A stretch of 64,000 nt of DNA from Mitsuokella sp047974105 (GCF_047974105.1 NZ_JBHYRS010000002.1:1-64000), one strand, 5' to 3'; shown: positions 52,476-62,028, numbered from the stretch's first letter. Notes: generated by a model from the letters alone, not told the origin. Program-made: numbers and translations.

Positions 52476-53549
52476 TTGTTCAGCAGAATATGCCGCATAG
52501 CAGCGGTATTTGCTATGCTCATTTCGTTTGCGGCTCTCTTCATGCCGCAGAACACCGAAGCTGCCAAACGCGAGGCCGTGCACAGCCTCAATTATTTCCA
52601 GTCGTATGAGACGACGGTCGACGGCCGCAAGGCCCTGCGCATCGAAATCGGCATGGACCGCGACAACGTGACGTACGATGTCACGACGCGTCCTTACCTG
52701 CAGAAGCAGCTCGTCATCGACCTCTCGAATACGGTGCCGGGCAAACTCAAGGCGAACTACGCGCCCAAGAGCAAGCTTTCCAAGGGCGTCCATATCCATG
52801 AGCTCGAAGCGCGTCATACGCAGGTGCTCATCGACTGTGCGAATCCGGTGCTTGACGGCAGCTATGCCGTCCATGCCGAGCCGGCCGACCGCAAGGCGAA
52901 AAAACCGTACCGCCTTGTCATTGACCTCTTCGCCTCGGGCGGTGTAAACAGCTCGTCTGAGCGTGTTGACGGCGTTCAGGGTCATTCCATCGTCATCGAC
53001 CCGGGCCACGGCGGCAGCGATACGGGTGCCGTCGGTCCGACGGGCGTGACGGAAGCCTCGGTTACCCTCGGCGTCTCGAAGGACCTGCGCACGATTCTCG
53101 AGAATTCCGGCGCGCGCGTCACGATGACGCGTGACAGCGACCGCGATGTCTACGGCCCGTTCGCGACGGACCGTCAGGAGCTGCAGGCCCGCGTCAACGT
53201 CGGCGAATACACGCCGGGTGCAGAAATCTTCGTCTCGATTCACTGCAACGCCTTCTCGAATCCGGCTTCAAACGGCATGGAGACGTACTATTATGCAGGT
53301 TCTTCCAAGGGCGAACGTCTCGCGACACTCGTCAACGAGGAACTCGACAAGGCCGAAGGCCTGTTCAACCGCGGCGTCAAGACGGCAAACTTCTACGTCA
53401 TCAAGCATTCGAGCATGCCGGCCACACTTGCCGAACTCGCCTTCATCACGAACCCGCACGAAGAACAGCTGCTCGCCAACAGCCAGTACCAGATGAAGCT
53501 CGCGACAGCTATCGCGCGTGCCATCGGCCGTTATTTCAGCGGCAACTGA
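52476..53549 (+). CDS. N-acetylmuramoyl-L-alanine amidase with AMIN domain
   Basis: 357 residues from a TTG start 8 bases after AAGGAGG; upstream in-frame ATGs lack a site. A signal peptide (about 1-26, VFAMLISFAALFMPQNTEA) precedes an AMIN domain (about 30-150), which targets periplasmic amidases to septal or envelope sites. The Amidase_3 catalytic domain (about 165-355) carries zinc ligands in VIDPGHGGSDTGAVG, the Glu of GVTEASVTL and SIHCNAFSN, and the catalytic Glu in ATLAELAFITNP. It cleaves stem peptides from peptidoglycan and should help cell separation. Confidence 0.93.
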   Translation: MFSRICRIAAVFAMLISFAALFMPQNTEAAKREAVHSLNYFQSYETTVDGRKALRIEIGMDRDNVTYDVTTRPYLQKQLVIDLSNTVPGKLKANYAPKSKLSKGVHIHELEARHTQVLIDCANPVLDGSYAVHAEPADRKAKKPYRLVIDLFASGGVNSSSERVDGVQGHSIVIDPGHGGSDTGAVGPTGVTEASVTLGVSKDLRTILENSGARVTMTRDSDRDVYGPFATDRQELQARVNVGEYTPGAEIFVSIHCNAFSNPASNGMETYYYAGSSKGERLATLVNEELDKAEGLFNRGVKTANFYVIKHSSMPATLAELAFITNPHEEQLLANSQYQMKLATAIARAIGRYFSGN

Positions 53550-53668
53550 GCAAAATCAGCAGGAAAAGTTGCTTACAACGCAGAATTCTTCCTACAATAA
53601 CTAATAACAGCGAATGATGCTGAATAATGCTACGGATGCAATCGAAACAGAATAGGAGATGAAGCAGA

Positions 53669-54268
53669 ATGAAAAAGTATTTGCGGTATATGCTGATGGG
53701 CATTGCCATTCTCGCTCTCGTCGTCGTGGCGGGCTGTGGCGGCAACTCGAACGGCAAAGGAGCAGCCGACAATGGCTCGTCCTCGTCCGTGCAGGCAGAA
53801 AACACGGCGCCGGCAAGCTCGGCAAGCTCGTCTTCGGGCGCGCAGAAGAAAGACCAGAAACTCACGATCAAGGTCTATTACCCGAACGACCAGGGCACGA
53901 AGCTCATCGCCGTCAAGCGCACGGTAACGCTCGACCAGCAGGAAAAATACACGGCAGCCATGGAATCCCTGATGGAAGGCACGACGGAGAAGGGCCAGAC
54001 GAACATCATCCCAAAACAGGCCAAACTCAAGAGCGTCAAAGTCGAGAACGGCACGGCCACGGTTGACTTCTCGCAGGAACTCAAAAAGAACTTCGTCGGC
54101 GGCTCGACCGGTGAGACCATGCTCGTCGGCTCCATCGTCGACACCCTGACGGAATTCCCGGAAGTCAAGCAAGTCCAGATCCTCATCGAGGGCAAAAAAG
54201 TCGAAACCCTCGGCGGCCACATGGACCTTACCCAGCCGCTCACGCGCATGACGGATTTGCTCAAATAA
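53669..54268 (+). CDS. GerMN-domain lipoprotein
   Basis: 199 residues. The lipobox VVVAGCGG places the lipidated Cys at residue 23, followed by a Ser/Ala-rich tether. The C-terminal ~130 residues match the GerMN domain (VYYPNDQGTKLIAVKRTV; VENGTATVDFSQELKKNF; FPEVKQVQILIEGKKVETL). This domain is known from the Bacillus spore protein GerM and from periplasmic proteins of non-sporulating bacteria, often beside amidases, as here. Function is probably in envelope or peptidoglycan processing. It is followed by a perfect terminator. Confidence 0.85.
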   Translation: MKKYLRYMLMGIAILALVVVAGCGGNSNGKGAADNGSSSSVQAENTAPASSASSSSGAQKKDQKLTIKVYYPNDQGTKLIAVKRTVTLDQQEKYTAAMESLMEGTTEKGQTNIIPKQAKLKSVKVENGTATVDFSQELKKNFVGGSTGETMLVGSIVDTLTEFPEVKQVQILIEGKKVETLGGHMDLTQPLTRMTDLLK

Positions 54269-54323
54269 GCTCTGCGTCAATCTTTATACAGTAAAATATT
54301 GATTTTTTGACTTTATGAGCCGC

Positions 54324-54360
54324 AAGTGCGCAGAAATCCTTGTATTTCTGCGCACTTTAT
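54324..54360 (+). terminator. Intrinsic terminator before tig
   Basis: AAGTGCGCAGAAAT (54324-54337) pairs perfectly with ATTTCTGCGCACTT (54344-54357). A promoter candidate for tig (TTGTAT 54340-54345, TATGAT 54363-54368, 17-bp spacer) overlaps its 3' arm. Confidence 0.7.
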
Positions 54361-54457
54361 GTTATGATAAAATCCATATGGCATGTTTTTGTGGCTGACC
54401 AAGCCGGAACTGGCCAATCAATATGCAATTAAATGATACAGGAGGTCATTTTACACA

Positions 54458-55747
54458 ATGAAAGTTACGGTAGAAAATGGAGAGAACCAGCAGGTCACTC
54501 TGACGATTGAAGTCGAGGCAGCAGAAGTCAACAAGGCCGTTGAGCAGGCTTGCAAGCGCCTTGCAAACCGCGTCAATATCCCGGGTTTCCGCAAGGGCAA
54601 GGCTCCGCGCATGATCGTTGAGCGTCACGTTGGCAAGGATGCTGTCCTGCAGGAAGCTTTCGATATCGTTGCTCCGAAGGCCCTCAACAATGCTTTTGAT
54701 GAGCAGAAGATCGAGCCGGTAACGCGTCCGAATGTTGACATCGTTACGCTCGAAGAGGGCAAGGACCTCGTCTTCAAGGCTACGGTTACGCCGCGTCCGG
54801 AAGTTAAACTCGGCGAATACAAGGGCCTTAAAGTAGAGAAGGCTGCCGTCAACATCACGGATGAGGATGTTGAGAAACAGCTCAAGACGTTCCAGGACCG
54901 TCAGGGCAAGCTCGTTGACGCTCCGGAAGGTGCAGAAGTCAAAGACGGCGACTTCACGACGCTCGATTTCAAGGGTTTTGTCGATGGCGAAGCTTTCGAC
55001 GGCGGCGAAGGCAAGGATTATCCGCTGCAGATTGGTTCCAAGAGCTTCATCCCGGGCTTTGAGGATCAGCTCATCGGCGCTAAGATCGGTGAAGAGCGTG
55101 ACGTCAACGTCAAGTTCCCGGAAGAGTACCATGCCAAAGAGCTCGCTGGCAAAGACGCTACGTTCAAATGCACGATCCGCAGCATCAAGACGAAAGAGCT
55201 GCCGGCTATCGATGACGAACTCGCTAAGAAAGTCAGCAAGTTCCAGACTCTTGATGAGCTCAAGGCTGACATCCGCAAGAACCTCGAAGAGAATGCAGAG
55301 CGCACGGCTGAGAACGACCAGAAGAGCGCTGCCATCGAGATGGCTACGAACAACATCACGGTTGACATCCCGGCTGTCATGATCGACAACCGCGTAACGG
55401 CCATGATTCAGGAAATGGCTATGCGCCTTGAGCAGCAGGGCATGAAGCTCGAGCAGTACCTGCAGTACGCCGGCACGGACATCGCCAAGATCCGCGAGCA
55501 GTATCGCGAGACGGCTGAGAAGAACGTCAAGACGGATCTCATGCTCGAGGAAGTTGCCAAAGCTGAGAACATTAAAGTAGAAGGTAAAGATCTGGATGCT
55601 GAGGTCGCTGCTATGGCAGCTGCTTATGGCGCTACGCCGCAGCAGGTCCAGAAAATCATCAAAGAACAGGGCCGCATCGGCGATCTGGCTGCATCCGTAC
55701 TCCGCAAGAAGACGGCACAGTTCATCATCGACAACATCGCTGAATAA
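54458..55747 (+). CDS. tig: Trigger factor
   Basis: 429 residues. It is the ribosome-bound chaperone and peptidyl-prolyl isomerase. The ribosome-binding tip GFRKGKAPR lies near residue 46. The FKBP-type PPIase domain spans about 150-245 (DFTTLDFKGFVDGEAFDGG), and the helical C-terminal arms fill the rest. AGGAGG lies 15 bases before the ATG, somewhat far, with no closer alternative start. It leads the tig-clpP-clpX-lon-engB block, 25 bases before clpP. Confidence 0.97.
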   Translation: MKVTVENGENQQVTLTIEVEAAEVNKAVEQACKRLANRVNIPGFRKGKAPRMIVERHVGKDAVLQEAFDIVAPKALNNAFDEQKIEPVTRPNVDIVTLEEGKDLVFKATVTPRPEVKLGEYKGLKVEKAAVNITDEDVEKQLKTFQDRQGKLVDAPEGAEVKDGDFTTLDFKGFVDGEAFDGGEGKDYPLQIGSKSFIPGFEDQLIGAKIGEERDVNVKFPEEYHAKELAGKDATFKCTIRSIKTKELPAIDDELAKKVSKFQTLDELKADIRKNLEENAERTAENDQKSAAIEMATNNITVDIPAVMIDNRVTAMIQEMAMRLEQQGMKLEQYLQYAGTDIAKIREQYRETAEKNVKTDLMLEEVAKAENIKVEGKDLDAEVAAMAAAYGATPQQVQKIIKEQGRIGDLAASVLRKKTAQFIIDNIAE

Positions 55748-55771
55748 TCGCCCTGATATGGGGGTATACCT

Positions 55772-56395
55772 ATGAGTTATGTACCAATGGTCGTAGAGCG
55801 TTCCAACACGGGTGAGCGCGCGTATGATATCTATTCGCGTCTTTTAAAGGACCGCATCATCTTTTTGGGCGGGCCGATTGACGACGCTGTCGCCAATACG
55901 GTCGTTGCGCAGCTCTTGTTCCTTGAATCCGAAGATCCGGACAAGGACATCCATCTGTACATCAACAGCCCGGGCGGTGTCGTCACGGCAGGTCTGGCTA
56001 TCTATGATACGATGCAGTACATCAAGCCGGATGTTTCGACGATTTGCATTGGTCAGGCTGCGAGCATGGGCGCACTGCTCCTTACGGCAGGTGCCAAAGG
56101 CAAGCGCTATGCGCTGCCGAATGCCCGCATCATGATTCATCAGCCGCTCGGCGGCGCACAGGGCCAGTCGACGGATATCCAGATTCAGGCGCGCGAGATT
56201 CAGCGCATCCGTGAAGTCATCAACGATATCCTCGTAGAGTCGACGGGCAAGGACCGCGAGACGGTCGTTGCCGATACGGAACGCGATAACTTCATGACGG
56301 CTGCAGAAGCCAAGGCTTATGGCCTCGTCGACGAAGTGATCACTCGTCCGGCAGGCTCTTCCAAGAAGGGTAAGAAGTCAGAAGCCAAGGCGTAA
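55772..56395 (+). CDS. clpP: ATP-dependent Clp protease proteolytic subunit
   Basis: 207 residues. The catalytic triad is visible as Ser98 in GQAASMGALLL, His123 in MIHQPLGGAQG and Asp in the following helix region (DRETVVADTERDNFM). The N-terminal YVPMVVERSNTGERAYDIYS is the usual start. It forms a tetradecameric barrel fed by ClpX, encoded 11 bases downstream. A Lys-rich tail (SKKGKKSEAKA) extends the C-terminus slightly beyond the common end. Confidence 0.97.
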   Translation: MSYVPMVVERSNTGERAYDIYSRLLKDRIIFLGGPIDDAVANTVVAQLLFLESEDPDKDIHLYINSPGGVVTAGLAIYDTMQYIKPDVSTICIGQAASMGALLLTAGAKGKRYALPNARIMIHQPLGGAQGQSTDIQIQAREIQRIREVINDILVESTGKDRETVVADTERDNFMTAAEAKAYGLVDEVITRPAGSSKKGKKSEAKA

Positions 56396-56406
56396 GAGGT
56401 GAGGTC

Positions 56407-57687
56407 ATGTTGAAGTTTGGGGATGAAAAAGGCCAGCTCAAGTGCTCGTTCTGCGGCAAGACGCAGGACCAGGTGCGCAAGCTGGTAGCCGGTCCTGGTG
56501 TTTACATCTGTGATGAATGCATCGAGCTCTGCAACGAAATCATCGAAGAGGAATTCAACGACGATGTCGAGGTCGAGCTCAAGGACGTCCCAAAACCGAA
56601 GGACATCCGTGCAATCCTTGACCAGTACGTCATTGGACAGGACGAGGCCAAAAAGACCTTGTCCGTGGCTGTCTACAACCATTATAAACGCATCAATATG
56701 GGACAGGGCAAAGCAGCGGAGGATGTGGAACTTGCAAAATCCAACATTCTCATGATTGGCCCGACGGGCAGCGGCAAGACGCTTTTGGCGCAGTCGCTCG
56801 CACGTATCCTCAACGTGCCGTTTGCCATCGCGGACGCGACGGCGCTGACGGAAGCCGGTTATGTCGGCGAAGACGTTGAGAATATCCTGTTGAAGCTCAT
56901 TCAGGCCGCCGACTACGATGTCGAGAAGGCCGAGCGCGGCATCATCTACATCGATGAAATCGATAAGATTGCGCGCAAATCCGAGAATCCGTCCATCACA
57001 CGCGATGTGTCGGGCGAGGGCGTCCAGCAGGCGCTCTTGAAGATTCTCGAAGGAACGACGGCTTCCGTACCGCCGCAGGGCGGCCGCAAGCATCCGCATC
57101 AGGAGCTCATCCAGATCGATACGACGAATATCCTCTTTATCTGCGGCGGTGCCTTTGACGGCATCGACAAGATCATCGAGTCGCGTCTCGGTCAGAAACA
57201 GATGGGCTTTGGTGCGCCGATTAAGTCGAAGCGCCAGAAGAGCATCGGTGATACGCTGCGCAAAGTGCTGCCGGAGGACCTCTTAAAAAGCGGTCTGATT
57301 CCGGAGTTCATCGGCCGTCTGCCTGTCGTCGTGACACTCGACGCGCTCGATGAAAACGCACTCGTGAACATCCTGACCCAGCCGAAGAACGCTCTCGTCA
57401 AGCAGTATCAGAAGCTCCTCGAACTCGACGGAGTCAAGCTGACGTTTGACGACGACGCCCTGCGCCAGATTGCCAAAGAGGCACTGAAGCGCAAGACAGG
57501 GGCCCGCGGCCTGCGCTCCATCATCGAGGGCATCATGCGCAATGTCATGTATGAAGTCCCCTCGATTGAAGGCGTGACGGCCTGCCGGGTGACGAAGGAT
57601 GTCGTCACATCCAAGAAAGATCCGATCCTGACCATCGACGAAAAGGCGAAGGCCAAGAGCAAGGACGGAAAAGAAGAATCTGCCTGA
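56407..57687 (+). CDS. clpX: ATP-dependent Clp protease ATP-binding subunit ClpX
   Basis: 426 residues. The N-terminal zinc finger is CSFCGKTQDQVRKL with CDECIELC. The AAA+ module has Walker A GPTGSGKT (118-125), Walker B IIYIDEIDKI and sensor/arginine-finger segments near GLIPEFIGRLPVV. The ClpP-binding loop motif (I/L)GF is represented by MGFGAP. It unfolds tagged substrates for ClpP. A hairpin terminator follows, which may partly separate it from lon. Confidence 0.97.
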   Translation: MLKFGDEKGQLKCSFCGKTQDQVRKLVAGPGVYICDECIELCNEIIEEEFNDDVEVELKDVPKPKDIRAILDQYVIGQDEAKKTLSVAVYNHYKRINMGQGKAAEDVELAKSNILMIGPTGSGKTLLAQSLARILNVPFAIADATALTEAGYVGEDVENILLKLIQAADYDVEKAERGIIYIDEIDKIARKSENPSITRDVSGEGVQQALLKILEGTTASVPPQGGRKHPHQELIQIDTTNILFICGGAFDGIDKIIESRLGQKQMGFGAPIKSKRQKSIGDTLRKVLPEDLLKSGLIPEFIGRLPVVVTLDALDENALVNILTQPKNALVKQYQKLLELDGVKLTFDDDALRQIAKEALKRKTGARGLRSIIEGIMRNVMYEVPSIEGVTACRVTKDVVTSKKDPILTIDEKAKAKSKDGKEESA

Positions 57688-57700
57688 GGCGGATTTTAGC

Positions 57701-57732
57701 AAGGCGCTGCCAAGGCAGCGCCTTGTATTTTA
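57701..57732 (+). terminator. Hairpin terminator between clpX and lon
   Basis: AAGGCGCTGC and GCAGCGCCTT form a perfect 10-bp stem with a CAAG loop, followed by GTATTTTAT. Confidence 0.65.
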
Positions 57733-57763
57733 TATAGATTTATTTGTTAAAGGAGGGAAAGAT

Positions 57764-60190
57764 ATGCCGGAAAAGAAGACATTGCCGCTTTTGCCGCTGC
57801 GCGGCATGGTGGTATTTCCCTATATGATCATTCATCTCGACGTCGGCCGTGAACGGTCGCTCGCGGCTCTCGAAAAAGCCATGGTCGGCGACCGCCGCAT
57901 TATGCTGACGGCGCAGCGCGATGCCGACCAGGATGACCCGAAGCGCGAGGATATTTACCCGATTGGCACGGTCGTCTCCATCAGCCAGCTCATCAAGATG
58001 CCGGGAGGCACCGTCCGCGTGCTCGTCGAGGGCGAAAAACGCGCGGCCATCGAGGAATACCGTTCCCTGGATGATTACGACGAGGTCGATGTCGAGGTCT
58101 ACACGGACCCGATTGATACATCCCTGCCGATGGAAGCCGCGACGCGTGCGGTCATCCACGAATTTGAAGAATGGGTCAAGATTTCGAGGAAGATTCCGGA
58201 GGAGACATTGGTCTCCGTTGCCATCATCGACGATGCCGGCCGTCTGGCTGACCTCATCGCGAGCCATTTGAACCTCAAGCTCGAGGTGCGTCAGGAGCTC
58301 ATTGACTGCATCGATGTCAAGGAACGCCTGAAGAAACTCTACGAGGTCCTCGCGCGCGAGCTCGAAATCCTGCACATGGAGCAGAAAATCAACGTCAAGG
58401 TCCGCCAGAAGATGGACAAGATGCAGCGCGACTATTATCTGCGCGAACAGATGAAGGTCATTCGCAAGGAACTCGGCGACAAGGACGACATGGCCTCGGA
58501 CATCGAGCTTTACCGCGAAAAACTAAGCGAGGGCAAATATCCGGACGAAGTCAAGAAGGCCGTGGAGCGCGAGCTGCATCGCCTTGAGAGCATGAACAGC
58601 ATGAACACGGAGACAAGCGTCATCCGCAATTATGTCGAATGGCTCTTGGAGCTGCCGTGGGAAAAGGAATCGAAAGATACCGTCAGCATTGAGAAGGCCG
58701 CGAAAATCCTCGACCATGACCATTACGGCCTGAAGAAAGTTAAGGACCGCATCCTCGACTTCCTCGCCGTGCATCAGCTGGCAAAAGACAAGAGTGCGCC
58801 GATTCTCTGCCTCGTCGGTCCGCCGGGCGTCGGCAAGACGTCGCTGGCAGCCTCTGTCGCGAGAGCCACGGGGCGCAAATTCATCCGCGCCTCGCTCGGC
58901 GGCGTGCGCGATGAAGCCGAAATCCGCGGCCACCGCCGCACGTATGTCGGGGCCATGCCGGGCCGCATCATCGAAGGCATCCGCAACGCGGGCACGCGCA
59001 ATCCGGTCTTTCTGTTGGATGAGGTCGACAAACTCTCGATGGATTACCACGGCGACCCGTCGTCGGCGCTTCTTGAGGTCCTCGACCCCGCTCAGAACAA
59101 GACGTTCAGCGACCATTTCATCGATATCCCGTTTGACCTTTCGAAGGTCTTCTGGATTGTCACGGCCAATGACCTCGGCAATATTCCGCGTCCGCTGCGC
59201 GACCGCATGGAAATCATCACGCTTTCGAGCTACACGGAATACGAGAAACTCGAAATTGCCAAGCGCTATCTCGTCGCGCGCCAGCGTGAAGAAAACGGCC
59301 TGACGGGCAAAGATGTCCACTTTGGCGCGGGCGTACTGCAGGAAATCATCGAGTACTACACGCGCGAGTCGGGTGTGCGCGAGCTCGAACGCCTGATTGG
59401 CCAGGTCTGCCGCAAGGCCGCACGCAAAATCGTCGAAGGTGCAGACAGGCCCATCCGCGTGACGAAGCACAATCTGCCGGACTTCCTCGGCCGTCTCAAA
59501 TACCTCGAGACGAAGGCCGAGAAGGAGCCGCAGGTCGGCGTGGTCACGGGTATGGCCTGGACTGAAGTCGGCGGCGACATCCTGCCGACCGAAGTCACAG
59601 TCCTCAAGGGCAAGGGCAAACTCATCCTCACGGGCCAGCTCGGCGACGTCATGCAGGAATCGGCGCAGGCCGGACTTTCCTACATCCGCAGCCGTGCCGA
59701 CAAACTCGGCCTGCCCGAAGATTTCTACGAAAAAGATGATATCCACATCCATTTACCGGAAGGCGCCGTGCCGAAAGACGGTCCGTCGGCCGGCATCACG
59801 ATGGCCACGGCCATGATCTCGGCCCTGACGGGCCGCAAAGTCCGCAGCGATGTCGCCATGACAGGGGAAATCACCCTGCGCGGCAACGTCCTGCCGATTG
59901 GCGGCCTCAAGGAAAAGGTGCTCGCAGCTTACCGCGAGGGCATGAAGACCATCATCCTGCCGCAGGAAAATGTCCGCGACATCGAGGACATCCCGAAGCC
60001 CGTGCGCGACAAACTCGAATTCGTGCCGGTCAAGCACATGGACGAAGTCCTGAAAGTCGCTTTGCTGCCGAGAGAAGATAACGAAGATAAAGAAACTCCA
60101 GAAGAGAAAAAAGCGGTCAAAACAGAGGCAAAAGAATCCGCAGAAAGTGCGGAGCAGGCAGATACAGCAAACAAAGAGGAAAGGGGCTGA
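57764..60190 (+). CDS. lon: ATP-dependent protease Lon
   Basis: 808 residues, LonA type. An N-terminal LON substrate-binding domain (LPLLPLRGMVVFPYMIIHLD) is followed by a coiled coil and the AAA+ module with Walker A GPPGVGKT (352-359). The C-terminal serine protease domain has the dyad Ser675 (PKDGPSAGITM) and Lys718 (GLKEKVLAA). The tail beyond about residue 775 is a Glu/Lys/Ala-rich extension (EETPEEKKAVKTEAKES), longer than in many Lon proteins. AAGGAGGG precedes the ATG. The engB start lies 4 bases after its stop. Confidence 0.97.
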   Translation: MPEKKTLPLLPLRGMVVFPYMIIHLDVGRERSLAALEKAMVGDRRIMLTAQRDADQDDPKREDIYPIGTVVSISQLIKMPGGTVRVLVEGEKRAAIEEYRSLDDYDEVDVEVYTDPIDTSLPMEAATRAVIHEFEEWVKISRKIPEETLVSVAIIDDAGRLADLIASHLNLKLEVRQELIDCIDVKERLKKLYEVLARELEILHMEQKINVKVRQKMDKMQRDYYLREQMKVIRKELGDKDDMASDIELYREKLSEGKYPDEVKKAVERELHRLESMNSMNTETSVIRNYVEWLLELPWEKESKDTVSIEKAAKILDHDHYGLKKVKDRILDFLAVHQLAKDKSAPILCLVGPPGVGKTSLAASVARATGRKFIRASLGGVRDEAEIRGHRRTYVGAMPGRIIEGIRNAGTRNPVFLLDEVDKLSMDYHGDPSSALLEVLDPAQNKTFSDHFIDIPFDLSKVFWIVTANDLGNIPRPLRDRMEIITLSSYTEYEKLEIAKRYLVARQREENGLTGKDVHFGAGVLQEIIEYYTRESGVRELERLIGQVCRKAARKIVEGADRPIRVTKHNLPDFLGRLKYLETKAEKEPQVGVVTGMAWTEVGGDILPTEVTVLKGKGKLILTGQLGDVMQESAQAGLSYIRSRADKLGLPEDFYEKDDIHIHLPEGAVPKDGPSAGITMATAMISALTGRKVRSDVAMTGEITLRGNVLPIGGLKEKVLAAYREGMKTIILPQENVRDIEDIPKPVRDKLEFVPVKHMDEVLKVALLPREDNEDKETPEEKKAVKTEAKESAESAEQADTANKEERG

Positions 60191-60194
60191 GCTT

Positions 60195-60854
60195 ATGCCG
60201 GAAATGCCAGAAAAAAAGGCGGTCGAAAGTGTCATCATCACGCAGGGCAAGTACATTGCCTCGGCTGTCAAAAAAGACCAGTACCCTGAGCGCGAACTGC
60301 CGGAGGTCGTCTTCATCGGGCGTTCCAATGTCGGCAAATCCTCGCTGATTAACTCTTTGACGCGTATCCGCGGCCTGGCGCGCGTTTCTTCCCAGCCGGG
60401 CAAGACGCAGACCATCAACTTCTTCGAGCTCACGGCCAAAATTCTCGACAAGGAGACGAACGAAGAAGCCATCCGCAAGGATTTTTACCTCGTCGACCTG
60501 CCGGGCTACGGCTATGCCAAGACGGGCAAGGAACGCCGCAAAATCTGGAAAAAATTCATCGACGAATACCTGTTGACCTCGCCGCAGCTGCAGTTTGTCT
60601 GTCAGCTTATCGATATCCGCCATGAGCCCATGGCCTCCGATATCGAGATGTTCAACTGGCTCGTCGGGAACAATATTCCGGTGCTCATCGTGGCGACAAA
60701 GGCCGACAAGCTCGGCAAAAACGCCCGCCAGAAGAATATCGCGGCCATCCGCCGCGCGCTCGGCGTCAAGGAGCTCTCCATCCTGCCGTATTCTTCCGTA
60801 AAAAATGAAGGGCGTTCAGATTTACTTGACGTCATACGGGATATTCTAGTATAA
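60195..60854 (+). CDS. engB: Ribosome biogenesis GTP-binding protein EngB (YihA/YsxC)
   Basis: 219 residues. G1 is GRSNVGKSSLI, G3 is DLPGYGYAKTG and G4 is TKADK, in the order of the TrmE-Era-EngA-EngB family. It helps assemble the large ribosomal subunit. The ATG at 60195, 8 bases after AAGGGG, is chosen; an earlier in-frame ATG lies inside lon and would add a basic tail. The lon-engB neighbourhood is conserved in many Firmicutes. A terminator follows. Confidence 0.95.
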   Translation: MPEMPEKKAVESVIITQGKYIASAVKKDQYPERELPEVVFIGRSNVGKSSLINSLTRIRGLARVSSQPGKTQTINFFELTAKILDKETNEEAIRKDFYLVDLPGYGYAKTGKERRKIWKKFIDEYLLTSPQLQFVCQLIDIRHEPMASDIEMFNWLVGNNIPVLIVATKADKLGKNARQKNIAAIRRALGVKELSILPYSSVKNEGRSDLLDVIRDILV

Positions 60855-60872
60855 TAAAGATAACGAAAGATG

Positions 60873-60909
60873 AATTGGATTCACGTTTCGCGTGAGTCCA
60901 ATTTTTTTT
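60873..60909 (+). terminator. Intrinsic terminator after engB
   Basis: AATTGGATTCACG and CGTGAGTCCAATT pair with one wobble around TTTCG, followed by TTTTTT. Confidence 0.8.
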
Positions 60910-60968
60910 AGAGCTGTGTACTTATATTATAGGAAGAAACGAGCAATTATATCATGGGGGAGAGCATC

Positions 60969-61424
60969 ATGGAGCTGACATCGTTTGACAAGTCTTTGCT
61001 GAATCTGCTGCAGGGCAATCTGCCCGTCTGCAGCCGTCCGTTTGCGGCACTCGCTGAAAAACTCGGCACGACGGAAGAGCACGTGCTCGAACGTCTGCAG
61101 GTCCTGAAAAAAGAGGGGTATCTGCGCCGCATCGGCACGTTCTTCAATTCTGCGCGTCTCGGCTACAAGGGCACGCTCGTGGCCCTGCGCGTCGACCCGG
61201 ACAAGATGAAGGCTGTCGCCGAGGCCATCAACCGCTATCCGGGGGCCACGCACAATTATGAGCGTGAGGGCCGCTACAATCTCTGGTTCACGCTGCTGAC
61301 GCCGGCACTGGACAAGGAACGGGAAATCCTCAAGGAAGTCAAGGCTCTGCCAGGCGTGGAGAGCATGCTGAACCTCAAGGCTCAGAAAAAGTATAAGATC
61401 AACGTACAGTTTAAATTGGCCTGA
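60969..61424 (+). CDS. Siroheme decarboxylase-like, Lrp/AsnC family (AhbA/AhbB type), first copy
   Basis: 151 residues. An AsnC-type winged helix (SFDKSLLNLLQGNLPVCSRP, then LGTTEEHVLERLQVLKKEGY) precedes an RAM-like effector domain with RRIGTFFNSARLGYKGTLVAL and THNYEREGRYNLWFTL. These patterns fit AhbA/AhbB (and NirD/L-type) proteins, which remove acetate carboxyls from siroheme to make 12,18-didecarboxysiroheme. The conserved histidine or aromatic positions around the pocket appear retained. The start at 60969 is 7 bases after GGGGGAG; an ATG at 60954 overlaps the site. The second subunit follows after 65 bases. Confidence 0.82.
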   Translation: MELTSFDKSLLNLLQGNLPVCSRPFAALAEKLGTTEEHVLERLQVLKKEGYLRRIGTFFNSARLGYKGTLVALRVDPDKMKAVAEAINRYPGATHNYEREGRYNLWFTLLTPALDKEREILKEVKALPGVESMLNLKAQKKYKINVQFKLA

Positions 61425-61489
61425 GACGCAGCAGCTGCGGTCAGAAAGCAGAATCTGCAAATTTAAGAGAAGGGGAGTGTCAGCCTTTT

Positions 61490-61975
61490 ATGGCAGAAGA
61501 TACGGCAATGAATGAACTCGATAAAAAAATAGTCTGTGCCCTGCAGGGGGATTTTCCGCTCGTCGCAGAGCCGTATAAGGTACTGGCCGAAGAGGTCGGC
61601 ATCAGCGAAGAACTCTTCCTCGAGCGCGTCAAGGCTTTGTCCGCGGAAAAGAAAATCCGCAAAATGGGCGCCGTGCTGCGCCACCGCGAAGTCGGCTTTT
61701 CGTCAAATGTCCTCGTCGCCTGGGAAGTGGACCCAAAGAGGCTTGACGAAGTCGCAAAGAAAATGGCGGAGTCACCGTCTGTATCCCACTGCTACGACCG
61801 CACGACGGCACCGGACTGGCCGTATAATCTCTACACCATGGTGCACGGCCACAGCCGCGAGGAATGCGAGAGCATCGTTGCAGGTCTGGCAAAAGAAACG
61901 CATGTCGAGAACCGCGCCATGCTCTACACGAAACATGAATGGAAAAAGGTTTCGATGAGGTACTTTCAGGAATAA
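61490..61975 (+). CDS. Siroheme decarboxylase-like, second copy (AhbB type)
   Basis: 161 residues, a paralogue of the preceding protein (similar length and domain order). The diagnostic segments are RKMGAVLRHREVGFSSNVLV, SHCYDRTTAPDWPYNLYTMV and HGHSREEC. AhbA and AhbB form a heterodimer in the alternative, siroheme-dependent haem pathway of anaerobes and archaea. No ahbC, ahbD or nir genes lie in this window, so the product may instead feed another tetrapyrrole branch; the radical-SAM partners would have to be elsewhere. AAGGGGAG precedes the ATG. Confidence 0.83.
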   Translation: MAEDTAMNELDKKIVCALQGDFPLVAEPYKVLAEEVGISEELFLERVKALSAEKKIRKMGAVLRHREVGFSSNVLVAWEVDPKRLDEVAKKMAESPSVSHCYDRTTAPDWPYNLYTMVHGHSREECESIVAGLAKETHVENRAMLYTKHEWKKVSMRYFQE

Positions 61976-61990
61976 AAGCATAACGATATT

Positions 61991-62028
61991 GAGAAAGGGC
62001 TGTCCTGCGGGGCAGCTCTTTTTTTTAT
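61991..62028 (+). terminator. Intrinsic terminator after the second siroheme decarboxylase-like gene
   Basis: AGGGCTGTCC pairs with GGGCAGCTCT with two wobbles around a short loop, followed by a T8 run. Confidence 0.75.
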
